Below the pieces are notes generated by a model. The model had not been told where the DNA came from. It saw only the letters and a list, made by a program, of their open reading frames with translations, and searched no databases. A program made the translations under genes and the position numbers. Shown in pieces: positions 6,141 through 10,362 of a stretch of 10,362 bases of DNA. Position 1 is the stretch's first letter. Each line of letters starts with the position of its first letter. Source of the DNA: Gemmobacter sp. (GTDB lineage: Bacteria; Pseudomonadota; Alphaproteobacteria; Rhodobacterales; Rhodobacteraceae); assembly GCA_003509785.1 (NCBI GenBank), contig DOMY01000151.1, forward strand, positions 1-10,362. The letters run 5' to 3'.

Positions 6141-7828
6141 ACCGGAAGCCCGACGACAAAACGCGCGCCCAGCGGTTCTGAGGTGATGTCGGCATGGGTC
6201 GGGCGGATGTTTTCGGCCCAGATCACGCCGCCATGCGCCTCGACGATCTGTTTGGAAATCGCCAGACCCAGACCGGAGTGGTTGCCGAAATCGCTTTTCG
6301 GTCTTTCGCTGTAGAACCGCTTGAAGATCTTGGTCAGCGCCTGTTCCGGTATGCCGGGCCCGGTATCCTCGATCACCACCAGAATCCGGTTTTCGCGACG
6401 GCGCGCCCAGACCCGGACAGCATCGCCCTCTTCGCAGAAGGAGATCGCATTGCCGATCAGGTTGACAAAAACCTGTGCCAGCCGCGCCTCCAGCCCGCGG
6501 ATCAGGATCGGGTCGGCGGGAAGATCTGTAATGAACTCCACCCCCCGCTCTGATGCCTGCTGGCCCAGGTATTCGGATATATTGGCCAGCGTCTTCAGCA
6601 GGTTGAACTCTTCCTCCTCCTCCTTCACCAGCTCGCTGTCGAGGCGGGAGGCATTGGAGATATCGCTGACCAGCCGATCAAGACGGCGCACATCATGGTC
6701 GATGATTTCCAGCAGACGCGCGCGCTGATCATCGCGTTTGGCCAGATGCAGCGAGGCCACGGCAGAGCGCAGCGAGGCGAGCGGGTTCTTGATCTCATGC
6801 GCGACATCTGCCGCGAACTGCTCATTCGCGTCGATACGGTCATAAAGCGCCGCAACCATACCGCGCATCGCGACGGACAGGCGGCCGATCTCATCCGGGC
6901 GCGCCGTCAGATCAGGGATCCGCACCCGCCCCGGTGTCATGCGGCGGGCGTCCCGGTCACGGCCCAGTTCGGCAGCCGCCGCCAGATCGGAGAGCGGATT
7001 GGCAATGGTCGAGGCCAGAACCAGGCTCAGCCCGATCGACACAAGAAGCGCGATCACAAAGACCTGCAGCACCTGTTCACGTTCATAGCGCACCAGCCGG
7101 TCAATCTCGCCTGCGGCAGACGTCAGCGCCACAACGCCGATCACCCGGCCTTCGCGCAGGATCGGGGTTGCAACCGCGAAGGTCGTGCCGCCTTCCGGTT
7201 GCTGCGAGGCATTCATCGTCGTGCTGCCGGTCAGCGCCTTTTCCAGCAGATCGCGCGCCAGCGTTTCGGCCGTGGGGGCCAGTGCCGTTTCCTGCCCGAA
7301 TGTCAGCAGACCGGAAACCGTGCGCCAGACACCATTCAGGAAATCCGTAATCACGGTGGGCCGGGTATCATCCAGCAGCCGACGTTCTGCGCCGATGGCG
7401 GTGCCAACCGTCTGACCCGCCGTGTCGAAAATGAATACCTGCACACCCGGCCCAAGCGCCACCGAGCCCAGTTCGGCCTGCGCATCCGCCAGAGAAGCGC
7501 CGCTGATGGTGCGGGCTTCGAACACATCGGCCACCAGCGTGGCCTCTGTCACCAAAGCCTGTTCGCGCTGCAGGACCAGACTGTCGCGAAACGGATTGAG
7601 AAACAGGACACCGGCCACCATGACGACAATGGCCAGCATATTGAAAATGACGATCTTGCGCGCCAGAGGCGAGCGGTTCAGGGCCGCAAAACCCCGCCTG
7701 CCACGCCCGGCCCGCAATTCGTGTTCGGCCAGCGCCTCGGGCGTGACCCAATCTTCGCCCAGCAGAAGTTCACCCTTCCGCCGCGTGCGTTCGCTTTCAT
7801 CCGGTCTGAGGCGCTGCGCCACGGTCAT
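6137..7828 (-). CDS. chvG: Sensor histidine kinase ChvG (ExoS/BvrS family)
   Basis: This is the membrane sensor of the ChvG-ChvI two-component system, which in rhizobia, Brucella and Agrobacterium governs envelope, acid and host-associated responses. The protein has 563 residues. A cytoplasmic tail (1-57) leads to TM1 at about 58-77, a periplasmic domain at about 79-252, TM2 at about 253-275, and a HAMP linker to about 330. The HisKA domain has H344 in FAADVAHEIKNPL. The ATPase domain has the N box NLIGN (456-460), DTGPGIP (488-494), KRFYSERP (503-510) and GLGLA (519-523). A run of five glutamates (403-407) links HisKA to the ATPase domain. The start ATG at 7828 is 9 bp after the chvI stop, and GAGGA lies in the last chvI codons. 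The stop overlaps the hprK start. I see no exoR-like periplasmic inhibitor in the window. Confidence 0.95.
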   Translation of the reverse strand: MTVAQRLRPDESERTRRKGELLLGEDWVTPEALAEHELRAGRGRRGFAALNRSPLARKIVIFNMLAIVVMVAGVLFLNPFRDSLVLQREQALVTEATLVADVFEARTISGASLADAQAELGSVALGPGVQVFIFDTAGQTVGTAIGAERRLLDDTRPTVITDFLNGVWRTVSGLLTFGQETALAPTAETLARDLLEKALTGSTTMNASQQPEGGTTFAVATPILREGRVIGVVALTSAAGEIDRLVRYEREQVLQVFVIALLVSIGLSLVLASTIANPLSDLAAAAELGRDRDARRMTPGRVRIPDLTARPDEIGRLSVAMRGMVAALYDRIDANEQFAADVAHEIKNPLASLRSAVASLHLAKRDDQRARLLEIIDHDVRRLDRLVSDISNASRLDSELVKEEEEEFNLLKTLANISEYLGQQASERGVEFITDLPADPILIRGLEARLAQVFVNLIGNAISFCEEGDAVRVWARRRENRILVVIEDTGPGIPEQALTKIFKRFYSERPKSDFGNHSGLGLAISKQIVEAHGGVIWAENIRPTHADITSEPLGARFVVGLPV

Positions 7829-7837
7829 GCTGAACCG

Positions 7838-8539
7838 TCATTCCTCGTTGTAACGGTAGCCGATCCCGTAAAGCGTCTCGATGGCGGAAAAATCATTGTC
7901 GACGGCGCGCATCTTCTTGCGCAGCCGCTTGATATGGCTGTCGATCGTGCGGTCATCGACGTAAACCTGATCGTCGTAGGCCACATCCATCAGCTGATCG
8001 CGGCTTTTCACGAAACCCGGGCGCTGTGCCAGGGCCTGCAGTAACAGGAATTCCGTGACGGTCAGCGCCACATCCTGCCCCTTCCAGGCGACAGCATGGC
8101 GCAGCGGGTCCATCCGCAGATTGCCCCGTTCCATGATCTTGTTTTCTTCGGTGACCACGGTTTCACCGGCGGCCAGCACTTCCTGCCGCCGCAGAAGGGC
8201 GCGGATACGCTCCACCAGCAGGCGCTGGCTGAAGGGCTTTTTCACATAATCATCGGCCCCCATGCGCAGGCCCAGAACCTCGTCGATCTCGTCATCCTTG
8301 GAGGTGAGAAAGATCACCGGCATGGAGGTTTTCTGGCGCAGCCGCTGCAGCAGATCCATCCCGTCCATTCGGGGCATCTTGATATCCAGAACCGCCATAT
8401 CCGGCAGCCGACGGTTGAAGGCATCCAGCGCCGACTGGCCATCATTATAGGTTTCAACCTCGAAACCTTCGGCTTCCAGGGTCATGGCTACGGACGTCAG
8501 GATATTCCTGTCGTCGTCCACTAGGGCAATTCTCGACAT
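7838..8539 (-). CDS. chvI: Response regulator ChvI (OmpR family)
   Basis: This is the DNA-binding partner of ChvG. The protein has 233 residues. The receiver domain (1 to about 120) has the acidic pocket D8-D9-D10, the phosphoacceptor D52 in AVLDIKMPRMDG, T79 in FLTSKDD and K101 in DYVKKPFS. The C-terminal winged helix (about 135-231) has TVTEFLLLQALAQRPG, the recognition-helix block DDRTIDSHIKRLRKK and the tail YGIGYRY. The start ATG at 8539 is set by the conserved MSRIALVDDD and by AGGAAG seven bases upstream; the frame stays open to 8602 but the extra residues do not fit the family. It is the first gene of a minus-strand operon reaching the acyltransferase, and it diverges from pckA. A self-regulated divergent promoter is plausible. 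Confidence 0.96.
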   Translation of the reverse strand: MSRIALVDDDRNILTSVAMTLEAEGFEVETYNDGQSALDAFNRRLPDMAVLDIKMPRMDGMDLLQRLRQKTSMPVIFLTSKDDEIDEVLGLRMGADDYVKKPFSQRLLVERIRALLRRQEVLAAGETVVTEENKIMERGNLRMDPLRHAVAWKGQDVALTVTEFLLLQALAQRPGFVKSRDQLMDVAYDDQVYVDDRTIDSHIKRLRKKMRAVDNDFSAIETLYGIGYRYNEE

Positions 8540-8573
8540 GATGTTACTTCCTGCAATGCTCTTGTTCTCATTT

Positions 8574-8602
8574 TGTAAACATTTTCCCGCGTCCCTCGGC
8601 AA
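8574..8602 (-). promoter_or_regulatory. Candidate promoter of the chvI operon
   Basis: Reading on the minus strand, TTGCCG and TTTACA are separated by exactly 17 bp. The predicted transcript would start near 8567 and leave a leader of about 28 nt holding the AGGAAG ribosome binding site. The -10 match is only three of six, so this is a weak prediction. Confidence 0.28.
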
Positions 8603-8727
8603 GAATCAACAACAAACTGCGAATCACCTGCTGTCGTCCGGACAGTGAAGCATCTGTGCCTGAACGAATTCCTAAACCGCCCAAGGCGAGGCAGGTTGTC
8701 GCAGTCTGGGGCCCTGTTGCGGCAAGT

Positions 8728-8760
8728 GGTTGCGCTAAACTCGGGATGGTAACGCTAACC
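8728..8760 (+). repeat. Imperfect 13-bp direct repeat with a 20-bp period upstream of pckA
   Basis: GGTTGCGCTAAAC (8728-8740) and GGTAACGCTAACC (8748-8760) agree at 10 of 13 positions. They are offset by 20 bp, close to two helical turns. Tandem sites on one face of the helix suit an OmpR-family regulator such as ChvI or another dimeric activator. This is inference; no known site is matched. Confidence 0.45.
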
Positions 8761-8833
8761 GTGAAAAACTGTGCTATTCCGTCACGAAAACCTCATGTTA
8801 TAGCGCAGGTGCTGACCCGGCACCGGGGTCGGC

Positions 8834-8859
8834 CGGTATCCGATTGGCCCAGGATACCG
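8834..8859. repeat. Perfect 8-bp inverted repeat upstream of pckA (candidate operator or leader hairpin)
   Basis: CGGTATCC (8834-8841) and GGATACCG (8852-8859) are exact reverse complements around the 10-base spacer GATTGGCCCA. The element ends 47 bp before the pckA start codon. It is just downstream of a possible -10 box at 8799-8804, a place suited to a repressor operator. It could also fold in RNA, where it would cover AGGA of an alternative upstream start at 8862. Confidence 0.55.
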
Positions 8860-8906
8860 ATATGAACCGAAAGACGCCGCGACGAGCGGCACCGGGAGCT
8901 TGCACA

Positions 8907-10362
8907 ATGACGCATGGACGCGTGAACCCCAGCCAGACCCTCGAAGCCCAAGGCATCAGCGGGCTGGGGACGGTCTATTACAACGACATCGAACCTGCAC
9001 TTGTCGAAGCGGCAGTGCGGCGCGGCGAAGGGCGTCTGGGCAAGGGCGGGGCTTTCCTCTGCTCGACCGGACAATTCACCGGCCGTTCGCCGAAAGACAA
9101 GTTCGTGGTTCGCACCCCTGCCGTCGAAGATTCCATCTGGTGGGAAAACAACGCGCCGATGGCGCCCGAGGCGTTCGACCGCCTTTATGAAGACATGCTT
9201 GCCCATATGAAGGGCCGGGATTATTTCGTTCAGGATCTTTACGCAGGCGCCGATGCGGAACACCGCCTTGACGTGCGTGTGGTGGCAGAGCTGGCCTGGC
9301 ACGGCCTGTTCATCCGCCATCTGCTGCGCCGCCCCGCCCGTGAAGAGCTGGACAGCTTCGCGCCGGAATTCACGATCATCAATTGCCCGTCGTTCAAGGC
9401 CGATCCGGCCAAGCATGGCTGCCGGACCGAAACGGTGATCGCGCTGAACTTCGAGCGCAAGCTGATCCTGATCGCCAATACCCAGTATGCGGGCGAGAAC
9501 AAGAAATCGGTCTTCACGCTGCTGAATTACATCCTGCCCGCCAAAGGTGTGATGGCCATGCATTGCTCGGCCAACCATGCCATTGGTGACGAGGATGATA
9601 CGGCCGTGTTCTTCGGCCTGTCCGGCACCGGCAAGACCACCCTTTCGGCCGATCCGTCGCGCATCCTGATCGGGGATGACGAACATGGCTGGTCGGACAA
9701 GGGCACCTTCAACTTTGAAGGTGGCTGCTATGCCAAGACCATCAGCCTGAGCGCCGAGGCCGAGCCGGAGATTTATGCCACCACCTCGAAATTCGGGACC
9801 GTGGTTGAAAACATGGTCTTCGATCCCGAAACGCTGGAGCTTGATTTCGAAGATGCCAGCCTGACGCAGAACATGCGCTGCGCCTATCCGCTCGAATATA
9901 TCTCGAACGCATCGGCCAGCGGTCTGGGCGGGCACCCCAAGAACGTGATCATGCTGACCTGCGATGCCTACGGCGTTCTGCCACCCATCGCCCGGCTGAC
10001 GCCTGCGCAGGCCATGTATCACTTCCTGTCGGGCTTCACCTCCAAGACCCCGGGAACCGAGCGTGGCGTGGTGGAACCCACCCCGACCTTCTCGACCTGC
10101 TTTGGTGCGCCCTTCATGCCGCGTCGGCCCGAGGTTTACGGCAAGCTGCTGCAAGAGAAGATCGCGCAATATGGCGCCACCTGCTGGCTGGTCAACACCG
10201 GCTGGACCGGCGGCGCCTATGGCACGGGCAAGCGGATGCCGATCAAGGCAACCCGCGCCCTGCTGACTGCGGCGCTGGATGGCTCGCTGGCGAAGGTCGA
10301 ATTCCGCAAGGATCCGAACTTCGGGTTTGAAGTGCCGGTTGCTGTGCCGGGTGTGGATACCG
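8907..10362 (+). CDS. pckA: Phosphoenolpyruvate carboxykinase (ATP), 3' end outside window
   Basis: The enzyme converts oxaloacetate and ATP to PEP, CO2 and ADP, the first step of gluconeogenesis from C4 acids. The frame is open to the window end, giving 485 residues of a family length near 530. Visible motifs are TGRSPKDKF (58-66), ANHAIGDE (222-229), the P-loop GLSGTGKTTLS (237-247), LIGDDEHGW (254-262), NFEGGCYAK (269-277) and TGWTGGAYGTGKRM (431-444). Together these show the ATP-dependent type. The ATG at 8907 has GGGAG eight bases upstream and gives the N-terminus MTHGRVNP, which fits the family. An in-frame ATG at 8862 with AGGA upstream would add 15 basic residues and is less likely. 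The gene diverges from chvI, an arrangement shared with other alphaproteobacteria, where regulation of pckA is linked to carbon source. PEP made here is also the phosphate donor for the PTS proteins next door. Confidence 0.97.
   Translation, partial: MTHGRVNPSQTLEAQGISGLGTVYYNDIEPALVEAAVRRGEGRLGKGGAFLCSTGQFTGRSPKDKFVVRTPAVEDSIWWENNAPMAPEAFDRLYEDMLAHMKGRDYFVQDLYAGADAEHRLDVRVVAELAWHGLFIRHLLRRPAREELDSFAPEFTIINCPSFKADPAKHGCRTETVIALNFERKLILIANTQYAGENKKSVFTLLNYILPAKGVMAMHCSANHAIGDEDDTAVFFGLSGTGKTTLSADPSRILIGDDEHGWSDKGTFNFEGGCYAKTISLSAEAEPEIYATTSKFGTVVENMVFDPETLELDFEDASLTQNMRCAYPLEYISNASASGLGGHPKNVIMLTCDAYGVLPPIARLTPAQAMYHFLSGFTSKTPGTERGVVEPTPTFSTCFGAPFMPRRPEVYGKLLQEKIAQYGATCWLVNTGWTGGAYGTGKRMPIKATRALLTAALDGSLAKVEFRKDPNFGFEVPVAVPGVDT

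Larger units (their letters stand above)
8540..8906. promoter_or_regulatory. Divergent regulatory spacer chvI-pckA (367 bp)
   Basis: I see no convincing gene here. It is more AT-rich than the flanking genes near chvI. On the minus side a candidate promoter is TTGCCG (complement of 8597-8602), a 17-bp spacer and TTTACA (complement of 8574-8579), about 28 nt before the chvI start. On the plus side TATAGC at 8799-8804 could be a -10 box for pckA, but its -35 is poor. The spacer also holds a direct repeat (8728-8760), an 8-bp inverted repeat (8834-8859), a small CTGTC/GACAG dyad at 8631-8645 and a TTGCGGCAA dyad at 8717-8725. The pckA ribosome binding site GGGAG is at 8894-8898. Confidence 0.6.

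Noticed and set aside
6601..6630. TCC trinucleotide run in chvG (five-glutamate stretch), considered as a phase-variable repeat
   Set aside because: Only about four units, in a multiple of three, inside the normal linker of the kinase; length changes would not switch the gene off.
6695..8044. Long 449-codon open frame on the + strand opposite chvG and chvI
   Set aside because: It is antisense to two unmistakable genes, its translation is rich in R, Q, H and G without any domain, and long antisense frames are common opposite GC-rich coding DNA.
8631..8645. CTGTC/GACAG dyad and TTGCGGCAA at 8717-8725 as further operators
   Set aside because: The arms are four or five bases, which is expected by chance in a spacer of this size; listed only within the spacer description.
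8793..10169. 458-codon open frame on the minus strand opposite pckA
   Set aside because: pckA has all family motifs in the + frame. The antisense translation has no recognisable domain and is a codon-bias shadow.
1..10362. Search for tRNA, rRNA, CRISPR, insertion sequence, attachment site or phage signals
   Set aside because: No terminal inverted repeats, transposase, spaced repeat arrays or RNA gene signatures were seen; genes are packed and conserved in type.

Overview
The window comes from a GC-rich alphaproteobacterium, most likely a member of Rhodobacterales (Rhodobacteraceae/Paracoccaceae). This rests on the gene set and order chvI-chvG-hprK-rapZ-EIIA(Man)-HPr-acyltransferase running divergently from pckA, and on the sequence style of the 3-hydroxybutyryl-CoA dehydrogenase. 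The assignment is from recognition of families and synteny, not from a search. I see no rRNA, tRNA, insertion sequence, CRISPR array or phage gene.

Left part (1-3209): the 3' half of etfB and complete etfA overlap by ATGA and are closed by a strong 12-bp-stem terminator. That terminator also serves the convergent gene on the other strand, a DUF6473-like protein of unknown function. A short divergent spacer follows, then a 3-hydroxybutyryl-CoA dehydrogenase gene on the + strand. ETF and the dehydrogenase fit one metabolic theme: fatty-acid or polyhydroxybutyrate turnover, with electrons from acyl-CoA oxidation passed to ETF and on to the quinone pool.

Middle part (3213-8539, all minus strand): a compact seven-gene unit transcribed from right to left. 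It encodes the response regulator ChvI, sensor kinase ChvG, a short HPr kinase, RapZ, an EIIA of the mannose family, HPr and a lysophospholipid-type acyltransferase. Neighbours overlap by 4-14 bp or are separated by about 10 bp, and several start with GTG or possibly TTG, so translational coupling is likely. No sugar permease is present, so this looks like a regulatory PTS branch tied to an envelope-sensing two-component system. The last gene converges on the dehydrogenase gene with only 3 bp between the two stop codons, and both stops lie in one small hairpin.

Right part (8540-10362): a 367-bp divergent regulatory spacer, then ATP-dependent PEP carboxykinase (pckA), cut by the window end. 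The spacer holds an 8-bp inverted repeat just upstream of pckA and a 13-bp imperfect direct repeat spaced by 20 bp; both are candidate regulator sites. PckA consumes or makes the oxaloacetate/PEP pool, and PEP is the phosphate donor of the PTS proteins encoded next door.

Most of the window is a conserved, well-behaved chromosomal region. The points most worth checking are: (1) an etfBA pair that reads to me as sphingomonad-like rather than Rhodobacterales-like, (2) the uncharacterised DUF6473-like gene with SGNH-hydrolase-like spacing of conserved blocks, and (3) the unexplained repeats between chvI and pckA. I did not find a clearly new multi-gene system.
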